Assembly (NCBI GenBank): GCA_029233925.1
Contig: JARGOX010000032.1
Coordinates: forward strand, 1-44,700
Length of the DNA stretch: 44,700 bases
From: Rhizobiaceae bacterium
Lineage (GTDB): Bacteria > Pseudomonadota > Alphaproteobacteria > Rhizobiales > Rhizobiaceae
Reading direction: 5' to 3'
This document shows, piece after piece, positions 24,180 through 32,722 of this stretch (positions are counted from its first letter, which is position 1; each line of letters begins with the position of its first letter). The position numbers were made by a program, and so were the translations under genes. The notes under the pieces are model-generated. The model did not search any database. It had not been told where the DNA came from and saw only the letters and a program-made list of their open reading frames with translations.

Positions 24180-24809
24180 TCAGCCGGCCGGAATCTCACC
24201 GACGTTTTTCGGGACATGGTAGCCCCTTTGAACAGCTTCGCGTTGCAGGATCCGCTTGTACCAGGCGCGCACATTGGGGTATTGCGCCAGGTCGATTTTC
24301 TGCCACTCATAGCGCGAGATCCATGGCCAGCAGGCCATATCGACGATGGAATAGTCGTCAACGATATAGTCACGGCCTTCAAGGCGTCTGTCCAGAACGC
24401 CATAGAGGCGGTGGGCCTCCGCACTGTAGCGTTCGCTCGCATAGTCGGACTTGTCCGGGTTGTAGTGGACAAAGTGGTGGACCTGACCGAGCATCGGGCC
24501 AAGGCCGCCCATCTGCCACATCAGCCATTCGATCGCCGTGGCCTTTGCCCGCGGATCAGTTGGCATGAACCGGTCATATTTCTCTGCCAGATAGAGCATG
24601 ATCGCGCCGGTCTCCATCAGGCTCAATCCATTGTCATGGTCGACAATTGCCGGGATCCGGTTGTTGGGGCTGATGGCAAGAAAGTCTGGTGCGTGCTGCT
24701 CACCGTGAGCGATATTGATCGGGAAGACTTTGTAGTCGACGCCCAACTCTTCAAGCAGGATCGAAACCTTGCGGCCATTGGGTGTGGTCCAGGTGTAGAG
24801 ATCAATCAT
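24180..24809 (-). CDS. glutathione S-transferase family protein (YfcG/YghU-like)
   Basis: This is a 209-residue cytoplasmic GST. The thioredoxin-like N-terminal domain has 'MIDLYTWTTPNGRKVSILLEELG' and the cis-Pro block 'ISPNNRIPAIVDHDNGLSLMETGAIMLYLAEKYDRFMP', read in parts. The 'TPNG.K' start matches the Nu-class/YfcG group, which reduce disulfides and peroxides with two bound glutathiones. The C-terminal helical domain includes 'IVDDYSIVDMACWPWISRYEWQKIDL'. It starts 36 bp after the TPP enzyme gene and is probably cotranscribed with it. Its substrate is not evident. Confidence 0.9.
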   Translation of the reverse strand: MIDLYTWTTPNGRKVSILLEELGVDYKVFPINIAHGEQHAPDFLAISPNNRIPAIVDHDNGLSLMETGAIMLYLAEKYDRFMPTDPRAKATAIEWLMWQMGGLGPMLGQVHHFVHYNPDKSDYASERYSAEAHRLYGVLDRRLEGRDYIVDDYSIVDMACWPWISRYEWQKIDLAQYPNVRAWYKRILQREAVQRGYHVPKNVGEIPAG

Positions 24810-24845
24810 CCGTTTTTATTCTTTCTTGATAATGGCCTGACCGGG

Positions 24846-26561
24846 TCAGGACTGCTGCGCTTCACCCTGTGCACGGGCTGCCGACAATGTCTGCGTTGGC
24901 GTCAGGGCTTCGGGATCGACAATCAGTTCGATGAGATAGTTGCTGTTTGAATCGCGTGCGCGCTGCAATGCCGCCGGGAACGCCTCGGTCGTCTCCACTT
25001 TCTCGGCGGCAATGCCGAATGCATTGGCGTAGGCGACAAAGTCGGGGTTTGTCAGTTCCGTTGCGATGACCCGCCCCGGGAAATGTCGTTCCTGATGCAT
25101 GCGAATGGTGCCATACATGCTGTTGTTGACGACAATGAAGATTACTTTGGTTGCATATTTTTTAGCAGTCGCCAGCTCTTGCGCCGTCATCAGAAAACAC
25201 CCGTCGCCTGATATGCACACGACCGCGCGATCAGGTTCCGCAATACTCGCGGCAATTGCTGCAGGAACGCCATAGCCCATGGAGCCGCTAGTGGGAGCCA
25301 GTTGCGTTCGGTACCCGCGATATTGGTGAAACCGGTGAACCCAGCCTGTATTGTTACCGGCTCCATTGGCGAAAATGGCATCATCGGGCAGGGATGCGGA
25401 AAGGTGTCCGACGACTTCAGACATGTTGAGCCTGCCTGGTCCATCCACGGGAACAGAAAAGGCTTCATAATCCGAGCGTTGCTGCGCACGCCATTGTGCC
25501 CATTTCGTCACGCCATTGCCATCTTCCAAGGCGTGGGCTGCCTGCCAGAAGGTTTCCGGTGCCGAGGTGATCGCCAGGTCTGCGGCATAGACGGTGTTAA
25601 GCTCGTCGGCGCCGGGATGCACATGCACAAAGCGCATCTGCGGATTGGGAATATCAAACAGCGAATAGCCCTGTGTCGTCATTTCCCCGAAGCGTGGTCC
25701 GACGCCAATCAACAGATCGACGTCTTCCATAATGCGGTGCCGCAATTCAGGGATCGGTCCAATGCCGATGACGCCGACATAATTTTCGTGTCTGTTGTCC
25801 ACATAATCCTGACAACGGAAGGACGTGGCAACCGGCAGCCCGGTGCGACTGGCAAAATCCATGGCCTTATGGGCGCATTTGGCACTCCACGAAGGACCGC
25901 CAACAACCAGCAAGGGGCGTTCTGCCTTTTCGATCAGGGCGCCAAGTTCCATGATCGCTTCAGCCGTCGGTGAACTCTTTGTCACCGGTTGCGCACGCAG
26001 ATCGTGTATCTCTGCAAGGTCGGACAGCACGTCTTCAGGCAGAGCCAGGACCACGGGGCCGGGGCGCCCGGCCTGCGCCACGTGCCATGCTCTTGAAATA
26101 TATTCCGGAATGCGCCTGACGTCATCAATCTGCGCCACCCATTTGGCCATGTCGCCAAACATCTTGCTGTAATTGATTTCCTGGAAAGCCTCTCGGTCAC
26201 GCGCATCGCGGCTGACCTGGCCGATGAGCAGGATCAGCGGTGTTGAATCCTGGAACGCGGTGTGGATGCCATTCGACGCATTGGTTGCCCCGGGGCCGCG
26301 TGTGACCGCGCAAATGCCCGGCTTGCCGGTCAGCTTGGCATAGGCATCGGCCATATTCGAAGCACCGGCCTCATGCCGGCAGGTAATGACCTCTATGGTG
26401 TCGCGCTGGTCATGGAGCCCGTCGAGCAACCCCAGGAAACTTTCGCCTGGAACACAAAAGACTTTCTTGACGCCAAGCAGCGCCAATTGGTCTGCAAGGA
26501 TGCGACCGCCATGGCGCGACGGCAGCGGAGTATAATTCGGCGGTACTTCAGTATTCGACAT
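24846..26561 (-). CDS. thiamine-pyrophosphate-binding protein (acetolactate synthase-like)
   Basis: This is a 571-residue TPP enzyme of the acetolactate synthase/benzoylformate decarboxylase superfamily. The catalytic Glu is E64 in 'CRHEAGASNMADAYAKLTG', followed by 'TRGPGATNASNGIHTAFQDSTPLI', and the TPP-Mg motif reads 'CISGDGCFLMTAQELATAKKYA' to 'VVNNSMYG'. The ATG at 26561 aligns with family starts; a 27-codon extension upstream is unlikely. No small regulatory subunit gene is present, so it is probably not biosynthetic IlvB. It follows the FAH gene by 267 bp and precedes the GST gene. Aldehyde transfer or 2-keto acid decarboxylation is likely, but the substrate is unknown. Confidence 0.85.
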   Translation of the reverse strand: MSNTEVPPNYTPLPSRHGGRILADQLALLGVKKVFCVPGESFLGLLDGLHDQRDTIEVITCRHEAGASNMADAYAKLTGKPGICAVTRGPGATNASNGIHTAFQDSTPLILLIGQVSRDARDREAFQEINYSKMFGDMAKWVAQIDDVRRIPEYISRAWHVAQAGRPGPVVLALPEDVLSDLAEIHDLRAQPVTKSSPTAEAIMELGALIEKAERPLLVVGGPSWSAKCAHKAMDFASRTGLPVATSFRCQDYVDNRHENYVGVIGIGPIPELRHRIMEDVDLLIGVGPRFGEMTTQGYSLFDIPNPQMRFVHVHPGADELNTVYAADLAITSAPETFWQAAHALEDGNGVTKWAQWRAQQRSDYEAFSVPVDGPGRLNMSEVVGHLSASLPDDAIFANGAGNNTGWVHRFHQYRGYRTQLAPTSGSMGYGVPAAIAASIAEPDRAVVCISGDGCFLMTAQELATAKKYATKVIFIVVNNSMYGTIRMHQERHFPGRVIATELTNPDFVAYANAFGIAAEKVETTEAFPAALQRARDSNSNYLIELIVDPEALTPTQTLSAARAQGEAQQS

Positions 26562-26762
26562 GATTGGCCTCAAATGCTTTTCAACGTCGTGCAGCCAAAG
26601 CGGGCCAACCCATCGTTTGAATAGTGGAAAGGCACAAGGCAATCCTTGTCACTATGCTATCAGGAACCTTACCTTCGCGTTGGTGCCCGTCGCTGTCAAG
26701 GCGACCATCATAAGCATCGCGAATTATGCCACCAGCCCTGTTCCGTTTCATCGTGGAAACAG

Positions 26763-26796
26763 ACCTGCCTTCCCACACATCGGCGAAAAGGCAGGT
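26763..26796. other. hairpin downstream of the deoxyhexose operon
   Basis: A 9-bp perfect stem (ACCTGCCTT / AAGGCAGGT) with a 16-base loop lies 33 bp past the stop of the FAH gene, in the 267-bp gap before the TPP gene. It could end or attenuate the upstream operon's transcript. There is no T tract, so factor-independent termination is doubtful. Confidence 0.4.
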
Positions 26797-26828
26797 GCTT
26801 TGAGAGCGTTTGGCTGGGGAGTGGGCCA

Positions 26829-27674
26829 TCAAGCCTTTATGGTTGTCTGAACCTGTGTGCCCAGACCGGTAATGCCAAGTTCCATCCGGTCGCCGACTTT
26901 GAGATAGACGGGATTTGGCTTCTGGCCCAAGCCGACACCAGGTGGTGTGCCCGTGGAAATCACGTCACCGGGCTGCAGGCTCATGAACTGTGACAGGTAG
27001 GCAACCACGTGGGCAACACCATAGACCATCGTTTTTGTCGTGCCGTCCTGGTATCGCTTGCCGTTGACATCCAGATACATTGACAGGTTCTGCGGATCGG
27101 GGACCTCGTCACGGGTCACCAGCCAGGGGCCAATCGGTCCGAATGTATCAGCCGATTTGCCTTTTACCCACTGGCCGGAACGCTTCATCTGGAAGTCGCG
27201 CTCCGAAAGATCGTTGACAACGCAATAACCGGCGACATGATCAAGGGCATCAGCTTCGTTGATATATTTTGCGTGTTTGCCAATAACGATGCCCAGTTCG
27301 ACTTCCCAGTCGGTTGCCGTTGAATTCCTCGGAATCTCGATATCATCGTTGGGACCACAAATTGCTGAGGTCGCCTTGAAAAACACCACGGGTTCAGGTG
27401 GCACGTCCATTCCGGATTCAGCCGCGTGGTCGGAATAATTAAGACCAATACAGATGAATTTGCCAACACCTGCAACACAGGGTCCAAGGCGTGGGTTGCC
27501 CTTCACCAGCGGCAAAGTTGTCGGATCGATCTTGGCCAATTGGCCCAGTGCTTCGTCACTCAGGGCATCACCGGAAATATCAGCCAGATGCGCCGACAGA
27601 TCCCGCATGTTGCCGTCACTGTCCAGAATGCCGGGCTTTTCCTGCCCAGCGGTGCCAAAACGTAAAAGTTTCAT
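26829..27674 (-). CDS. fumarylacetoacetate hydrolase family protein (2,4-diketo-3-deoxy-L-fuconate hydrolase-like)
   Basis: This is a 281-residue FAH-family hydrolase. Typical blocks are 'FICIGLNYSDHAAESGM', 'DWEVELGIVIGKHAKYI' with metal Glu residues, 'VVNDLSERDFQMKRSGQW' with metal Asp, and 'STGTPPGVGLGQKP'. The 'FQ.ERGGQWVKGKS.DTF.P.GPW'-like block is characteristic of the subgroup that splits 2,4-diketo-3-deoxy-L-fuconate or -rhamnonate into pyruvate and L-lactate. The ATG at 27674 has an AGGGA Shine-Dalgarno sequence. The gene lies 31 bp after an SDR and in one operon with a mutarotase, which fits that pathway. It is distinct in sequence from the FAH protein at 11720. Confidence 0.87.
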   Translation of the reverse strand: MKLLRFGTAGQEKPGILDSDGNMRDLSAHLADISGDALSDEALGQLAKIDPTTLPLVKGNPRLGPCVAGVGKFICIGLNYSDHAAESGMDVPPEPVVFFKATSAICGPNDDIEIPRNSTATDWEVELGIVIGKHAKYINEADALDHVAGYCVVNDLSERDFQMKRSGQWVKGKSADTFGPIGPWLVTRDEVPDPQNLSMYLDVNGKRYQDGTTKTMVYGVAHVVAYLSQFMSLQPGDVISTGTPPGVGLGQKPNPVYLKVGDRMELGITGLGTQVQTTIKA

Positions 27675-27705
27675 TTTTTTGTCCCTGTTTTCATCGGTTG
27701 CAGTA

Positions 27706-28452
27706 TCAAGTGGCCCAACCGCCATCGATAATGTGTGTCTGACCGGTGGTGAATGCACTTTCGTCACTGCCCAGATAGACTGCCAGCGCGGCGATTTCCT
27801 CTGCCTTGCCGACCCGCCCCATCGGTTGCCGTGCGATAAATTCCTTCTTGGCCTTTTCGTAGTCGCCACTGGCGCGCAATCGTTCATGAAGCGACGGGCT
27901 ATCGACTGTCCCCGGGCAAATGGCATTGCACCGCAGGCCCTGCGTCATGAAGTCGGCCGCTATGGATTTTGTAATCCCGATCACGGCAGCCTTGGATGCC
28001 GTGTAGACGAAGCGATTGGGCACGCCTTTCAGTGATGAGGCCAAAGAAGACATGTTGATGATGGAGCCGCCGCCATTTTCCAGCATGGCCGGAATAACCT
28101 TTTTACACAGACGAAAGGTCGCCCGCGCATTCAATGTGAATGCAAAGTCCCAGTCTTCCTCACTGCATTCCAGGATCGAGCCCGAATGCACAAATCCCGC
28201 GCAGTTGAACAGAATATCGAGCGTCCCGGTCTGTTCCAGAGCCAGATCAATTGCCTGCGGATCGGTGACATCAAGGTGAAGGGCGGTGACGCCATCGATT
28301 TCCGCGAGTTCGGCAAGGGACTTTTCATTGATGTCTGCTGCATAGACTTGTGCGCCTTCGCGAATATAGGCCTCCACGCTAGCCCTGCCGATTCCCTGGC
28401 CTGCCGCAGTTATCAGGGTCTTTTTCCCCGCCAGTCGTTTGTTTTCAGTCAT
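27706..28452 (-). CDS. SDR dehydrogenase, 2-keto-3-deoxy-L-fuconate dehydrogenase-like
   Basis: This is a 248-residue classical short-chain dehydrogenase. The nucleotide-binding motif is 'LITAAGQGIGRAS' (Ala for the usual first Gly), then 'LFNCAGFVHSGS' (the NNAG position), the catalytic Ser in 'INMSSLASS' and 'YTASKAAV' with Tyr and Lys. The N-terminal 'RLAGKKTLITAAGQGIGRA' and C-terminal 'ESAFTTGQTHIIDGGW' resemble DHRS6-like 2-keto-3-deoxy-L-fuconate dehydrogenases, which make the 2,4-diketo acid with NAD+. The gene overlaps the mutarotase stop by 8 bp. Its product would be the substrate of the FAH hydrolase downstream. Confidence 0.87.
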   Translation of the reverse strand: MTENKRLAGKKTLITAAGQGIGRASVEAYIREGAQVYAADINEKSLAELAEIDGVTALHLDVTDPQAIDLALEQTGTLDILFNCAGFVHSGSILECSEEDWDFAFTLNARATFRLCKKVIPAMLENGGGSIINMSSLASSLKGVPNRFVYTASKAAVIGITKSIAADFMTQGLRCNAICPGTVDSPSLHERLRASGDYEKAKKEFIARQPMGRVGKAEEIAALAVYLGSDESAFTTGQTHIIDGGWAT

Positions 28453-28774
28453 TGTGAAACACTTCCTCCATCATGGACCATTGCTCGCCTTTGGCTCTGC
28501 TATCCAGTGGAATTTGACAGGGGTCCGTCAGCTTCCACCATTCTCTGGTTGTCGGGTCTGCCGCCATTTTCGCGGCGTCCTGCGCAAAATCCTGCCCGTG
28601 GTATTCCCAATAACCGAACAGGATGTTTTCCGGTTCGCGCAGAAAGATTGAATAATTGCGTATATTGCATTCAGAAATTTTTGCCAGCACATCCGGCCAG
28701 GCCTTGGCATGCAATCGCTTGTATTCGGCAATTTTATCTGCCTTGATGCCGATCATCATCCCCATTCGTTTCAT
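28445..28774 (-). CDS. L-rhamnose/L-fucose mutarotase family protein
   Basis: This is a 109-residue protein of the RhaM (YiiL) mutarotase family, which interconverts sugar anomers. Visible blocks are 'MKRMGMMIGIKADKIAEYKRLHAKAWPDVL' (read in parts; conserved Tyr and His of the active site), 'NIRNYSIFLREPENILFGYWEY' and 'MMEEVFHND' at the end. The start at 28774 is supported by an AGAGGGGG Shine-Dalgarno sequence; an upstream extension of 25 residues has none. It overlaps the SDR gene by 8 bp. With the SDR and FAH genes it forms a lower deoxyhexose pathway operon. The upper enzymes (sugar dehydrogenase, lactonase, dehydratase) are not in the window. Confidence 0.9.
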   Translation of the reverse strand: MKRMGMMIGIKADKIAEYKRLHAKAWPDVLAKISECNIRNYSIFLREPENILFGYWEYHGQDFAQDAAKMAADPTTREWWKLTDPCQIPLDSRAKGEQWSMMEEVFHND

Positions 28775-29343
28775 GGAATACCCCCTCTGTGATTCGCGAG
28801 TTTTAATACTTTTGCAGTCGGTTTGCGAATATCCAAGTTTGAAAGACAATAGTCGAGACCATTCAATCCAATGCCGAAATGGGCGTCCCGTCTGGAAACG
28901 CTATTGTTCGCCTTGACTGCTTTTGTAGCTTTTTCAGCGGTATCAGGTCCGATTGCCATCGCTTTGGCCGGAGCTTCAATGCTGTATACGCGTGGCGATC
29001 AAAGCTGTAGACGCAAGGTCATTTGATGGACTATGACAACCTCCCAAACGTTGCGCCTGCCAATCGTCTTGTGTAACCACTTTTGACAAAGGATTGCCTG
29101 TCTCTGTAAGAATGGAATATATATCTCTTTCACAGGCGGATTGCGCACTATCAGGGTTTTATATTTGTTTCCATTGTGAAATATACATAAAAAATTCTCG
29201 TTATTCATGCTGAAGACGTCCCTTGCCAATAGGATAATTTTTTACCAGAAAGCAAAAAGGCTTCATTTTTTGATGAACGGTCCCTCGGGGATCAACTCCA
29301 AAGAGAGATTTGCCTATTTCGGCATTGAAAGAAAAGTGGGCCA
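28775..29343. other. intergenic region between divergent operons
   Basis: This 569-bp gap separates the mutarotase operon from the glycosyltransferase operon and carries the promoters of both. It contains an imperfect 11-bp direct repeat, GCTGTATACGC at 28981 and GCTGTAGACGC at 29004 (23-bp period), and a promoter-like element at 29084. Short open frames here have no Shine-Dalgarno sequence or recognisable family, so I call no gene. Confidence 0.5.
29084..29113 (+). promoter_or_regulatory. possible promoter of the glycosyltransferase operon
   Basis: A consensus TTGACA at 29084-29089 and TAAGAA at 29108-29113 are separated by 18 bp. The next gene starts 230 bp downstream, leaving a long leader that holds AT-rich DNA and no obvious riboswitch. 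Confidence 0.35.
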
Positions 29344-30561
29344 GTGACAACAAGAAAAATACTACTTGTACAGCCGCAGCTTTCGTCGCTTGATGGGCAT
29401 GAGCACACCCAGATTTCGGCACTCGGCATGATGCTGCCCGATGATCGGATAATTGTGCTGACCCGTTTCGACTTTGCACTCGCAGACCAGATGACGGGTG
29501 TCGAGATATATCCGGTGTTTCCTCTGCTTGCGAAATCCGGCGTGGGAGATCGGCAAGGCAACAAGCCACACGACAGCAGCGATGATTCTGTCCGCAGCAA
29601 ACCACCTGTACCGGAGCGGTATCTTTCCTATGTGGAGGCTTTGTCTGCTGCCGTCCGGCGTTTTGAAGCAGGCCCGGCTGATATGTTGATTGTCCCGTCC
29701 GCCGGTCCCGACGAGATTGCTGTTCTGGTCGCATTTTATGAGCAATTGGAAGACCCGCAGGCGCCCAGGGCTATGTTGCGCCTGCTGAGTGAAGACGTGG
29801 TATCCGGTTTTCCTGCATCATTCATGGAGCGCCTGCACACCTGTTGCCGGGCCGGCCTGCTGTCTTTGCATACCGAAACCACCGAGCTACGCCAGCGTCT
29901 GGAAAAACAGTATGGATTGGCGATTGCAAGTCAGTTCAATCTTCCATGTACCATCTTCGCCGATGAAGTGGATCACACGAGTCTGTCACACAATTCTCAT
30001 GATGAGATCAAGGTTGGCGTTTTGGGTCGCCAACGAGCAGAAAAGGGGAGCTACCGCATTGCCGGCATCTTGAAACATTTGCGGCAATTGGCCCCACGTG
30101 GCAACGGCGAACAAAAAATCCGGATCGTCTACCAGGCCGTCCGGTCAAAACGAATGCGCCGACTGATGATTGAGGTCGCAAACCGTCTGAGTGCTGGCCG
30201 CAATGCGAATGTGACCATACAATATCTGGAAAGCGGCATGTCAAAAGAACGCTTTCGCCAGCTTCTTCTGGATGTGGATATTCTGCTTCTGCCCTATGAT
30301 ACAAAACGCTACCGGTATAGCGGTTCGGGTATGATCATGGACGGCGTGTTCGCCTTGAAGCCCATTGTTCACAGCCGCGGCATGGCCATGCAGGAATTGC
30401 TGTCTCATGGTAACGCGGAATCCGCCACCTCCGACAGGGAGTTTGCGGAGAGAATATTGAAAATCGCGTCCAATTATTACCTTTACAAGCAATCAACCGG
30501 GGCCGCCGCTGCCTATGCCGGGCAATTGCTGGACAAGTCTGCAGAAATCTTCAGGATATGA
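29344..30561 (+). CDS. glycosyltransferase (GT4-like)
   Basis: This is a 405-residue protein that looks like a GT-B fold glycosyltransferase. The middle has 'IKVGVLGRQRAEKGSYRIAGIL', the typical start of a GT4 C-terminal domain. The end has 'LLLDVDILLLPYDTKRYRYSGSGMIMDGVFALKPIVH', read in parts, resembling the donor-site segment, followed by 'GMAMQELL' in place of the usual G..e.v. The start is a GTG at 29344; a stop codon 18 bp upstream leaves no other option. It is followed by a FemAB-like gene and a PIG-L deacetylase gene, so it likely acts in surface polysaccharide assembly. Donor and acceptor sugars are unknown, and the N-terminal half is divergent. Confidence 0.72.
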   Translation: MTTRKILLVQPQLSSLDGHEHTQISALGMMLPDDRIIVLTRFDFALADQMTGVEIYPVFPLLAKSGVGDRQGNKPHDSSDDSVRSKPPVPERYLSYVEALSAAVRRFEAGPADMLIVPSAGPDEIAVLVAFYEQLEDPQAPRAMLRLLSEDVVSGFPASFMERLHTCCRAGLLSLHTETTELRQRLEKQYGLAIASQFNLPCTIFADEVDHTSLSHNSHDEIKVGVLGRQRAEKGSYRIAGILKHLRQLAPRGNGEQKIRIVYQAVRSKRMRRLMIEVANRLSAGRNANVTIQYLESGMSKERFRQLLLDVDILLLPYDTKRYRYSGSGMIMDGVFALKPIVHSRGMAMQELLSHGNAESATSDREFAERILKIASNYYLYKQSTGAAAAYAGQLLDKSAEIFRI

Positions 30562-30757
30562 GTTATTCGGTTTGACTCTTGCCCGCCCAAGACACCTGTG
30601 AAGGTATCATCGAACTTTGGTATAAGCCAACACGCCACGGGACACGATCTTTGCTAGTCTTTAACCTATCCCCAGTAGACTATCCGTTCGAATGCATGGG
30701 AACCCGTGCCTGCAATCTTGAAACCGGAAAGCCTGCAGCCGGCAGATATATTCATCC

Positions 30758-31849
30758 ATGTCATCAACGATCAGCGCAAAATACAGCATCGAGTTGGCTC
30801 CAGGCTTTGCTTTCAAGAGCGATGAATATTCTGACCTCGTCGATGCGTCCGATGCTCATGTTTATCAGCAGCCGATCTGGCTGGACGCCTTTTACAGGAT
30901 AATCGCGCCGAATCGCGGTGCCAGGCCGCATTTTCTTGTGGCCCGCCGTCAGGACGATGGCGTTTTGCAGTTTGTTCTACCTCTGATTCTGCGGCGCAAA
31001 TTTGGCCTCAGACTGCTGGAAACAGCGGATCTTGGCGTCAGTGACTATGCCGTTCCGGTTGGCCTGCCCGCATTCTGGCAGGATCTCGAAAGAGACCCTG
31101 CGTTGCGCAGGAAACTGGTTAAGGCCTTGCCACGTTTTGACCTGTTGCGCATGCGCCCTGTCCGTGAGGAAGATTGCAGGAAATTTATGCTTGTTACCGG
31201 GACCGATCCCATTCCACTCGGATTTTCCTCCCATGCATCTGTGCTCTGGAAACCCTATGACGAGTGGCGCAAGAGCGCATTGAATGGCTCACTGCGAAAA
31301 ATGATCGATCGCAAGATGCGAAAGTTGCACAGGGACCATTCCGCCAGCCTGAAGGAGTTGCATGATCCTGACGAGATTCAGCGCGCCCTGACCAGACTTG
31401 CCTCACTGCGGGCCGGACGCTTCAACAAGGATCCCATTCAACAGGAATTTGTTCTGAGTTTTTATATCGACGTGGCACAACAGGGCGTCAGCACGGGACT
31501 GGCCAGTACCTGGCTGCTCGAGGCGGATGGCAAGGAGGTCGGCATCCTGTTTGGCGTGACCCTCAAAGGGCGCTTCTACTATCTGCTCATCGGCTGTGAC
31601 TATGACAATTTTGGTCAGTACTCACCCGGACTGCTGATGTATGATGGCATTATGGAAAACTGGACAGAGCGCGGTGGAAGCGGCTTTGATTTCACCATTG
31701 GCGACGAGGCATTCAAGCGTAAATTTGGCACTGCGGCTACAACGATATATATGTTTTTGAGCGCGGGAAGCCTGATTGGGAGAATGGCAGGACGGGTCGT
31801 GGTCTGGAGGCTGAACAAGCGGCGTGAGTTACTTGAGGAGGGGCAATGA
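30758..31849 (+). CDS. GNAT/FemAB-like acetyltransferase (CelD/BioF2-like)
   Basis: This is a 363-residue protein of the FemAB-like GNAT group (Acetyltransf_6/CelD type) found in polysaccharide loci. The first half has 'VYQQPIWLDAFYRIIAP' and 'FLVARRQDDGVLQFVLPLILRR'. The second half carries the GNAT-like core: 'SLRKMIDRKMRKL', 'LTRLASLRAGRF', 'SFYIDVAQQGVSTGLASTWLLEADGKEVGILFGV' (read in parts) and 'SGFDFTIGDEAFKRKFGT', the last being characteristic. Members transfer acyl or aminoacyl groups to cell-envelope sugars or lipids. It overlaps the PIG-L gene by 4 bp (ATGA), so the two are coupled. The 196 bp before it hold no convincing gene. Confidence 0.8.
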   Translation: MSSTISAKYSIELAPGFAFKSDEYSDLVDASDAHVYQQPIWLDAFYRIIAPNRGARPHFLVARRQDDGVLQFVLPLILRRKFGLRLLETADLGVSDYAVPVGLPAFWQDLERDPALRRKLVKALPRFDLLRMRPVREEDCRKFMLVTGTDPIPLGFSSHASVLWKPYDEWRKSALNGSLRKMIDRKMRKLHRDHSASLKELHDPDEIQRALTRLASLRAGRFNKDPIQQEFVLSFYIDVAQQGVSTGLASTWLLEADGKEVGILFGVTLKGRFYYLLIGCDYDNFGQYSPGLLMYDGIMENWTERGGSGFDFTIGDEAFKRKFGTAATTIYMFLSAGSLIGRMAGRVVVWRLNKRRELLEEGQ

Positions 31850-32637
31850 AACACAACGGTATCTTGAAGAATTCCATCATTATTGCGGCACATCCAGATG
31901 ATGAATTATTATGGTTTGGCGGCATTCTTAGAGATGTCGACCAGATCGTTCTTGTCTACGAGGATTTCTGGCCGCAACCCGATGTTGGGCAGGCCCGTAA
32001 TGCTGTTCTGCAAGATTATCCGCGTGACAATGTCATTTCTTTGAAAATACCGGAAGCGGCCACCAATGGTTGCGCCGATTGGGGCAATCCCAAAATTGGT
32101 GATTTTGGAATTGAGCTGGGGTTCGAAGCCACGCTGCGCGATCTCAAGCAGCAAGTCAAACGCGTGATCGGAAAAAGCGATGCCCCTGCCGAAGGTATCG
32201 AGACCAGTTACAAGAAGAATTACAGTCTCATTTATGACAGGCTCAAGTCCATCCTGACGCCCGACATGAATGTGTTTACCCATAACCCCTGGGGGGAATA
32301 CGGCCATGAGGATCACCTTCAGGTCTACAGGGTCGTGGAACATTTGCGTCAGGAAATAGGCTTCAAACAGTGGATGTCGAATTATTGCTCAGAGCGGGCA
32401 TTGCCGCTGGCGATGACCTATTTTCACAATGAGGAAGTGAAATATTTTCAGGTGCCGGTTGATAAGCGTTTCTCTAACACCGTCGCGGACGTTTACCACA
32501 AGCACGGTTGCTGGACATGGGCAAAAGACTGGAAATGGTTTCCCTTCGAACTCTATACCGAAGCGCCATTTGCACAAAGCGATGAGACTGGCCAGCCGCA
32601 CCTTCTGCCACTCAACATGTTCCGCCTCGGCGAGTGA
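31846..32637 (+). CDS. PIG-L family deacetylase
   Basis: This is a 263-residue protein of the PIG-L (LmbE-like) zinc deacetylase family, which removes acetyl from N-acetylglucosamine-type sugars. The metal motif 'IIAAHPDDELLW' lies at residues 12-23 (H16, D18, D19). The downstream metal/active-site block is 'FTHNPWGEYGHEDHLQVYRVV'-like, with His, Glu and His residues near 145-160. It is translationally coupled to the GNAT-like gene. Deacetylation followed by acylation of the freed amine would be a sensible two-step decoration of a glycan built by the upstream glycosyltransferase; this is inference. No signal peptide is seen, so it likely acts in the cytoplasm. Confidence 0.88.
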   Translation: MKHNGILKNSIIIAAHPDDELLWFGGILRDVDQIVLVYEDFWPQPDVGQARNAVLQDYPRDNVISLKIPEAATNGCADWGNPKIGDFGIELGFEATLRDLKQQVKRVIGKSDAPAEGIETSYKKNYSLIYDRLKSILTPDMNVFTHNPWGEYGHEDHLQVYRVVEHLRQEIGFKQWMSNYCSERALPLAMTYFHNEEVKYFQVPVDKRFSNTVADVYHKHGCWTWAKDWKWFPFELYTEAPFAQSDETGQPHLLPLNMFRLGE

Positions 32638-32722
32638 CCCAGCTTTCCGCCCTCCAATAGGGGTTTACTTGAAGACGTTCTGTGGTCGGTCACTCGCGGT
32701 CGTACCCAGTTTCAAGGAGGGT

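Noticed and set aside
24846-26561. Biosynthetic acetolactate synthase ilvB
   Set aside because: No ilvN/ilvH small-subunit gene is present and the neighbours are catabolic, so the specific name is not supported.
28771-28959. 62-residue minus-strand frame upstream of the mutarotase gene
   Set aside because: There is no Shine-Dalgarno sequence and no family match, and it ends just before the mutarotase start; it is probably leader sequence.
30579-30902. 107-residue plus-strand frame before the FemAB-like gene
   Set aside because: It overlaps the true gene in another frame and shows no recognisable protein features.
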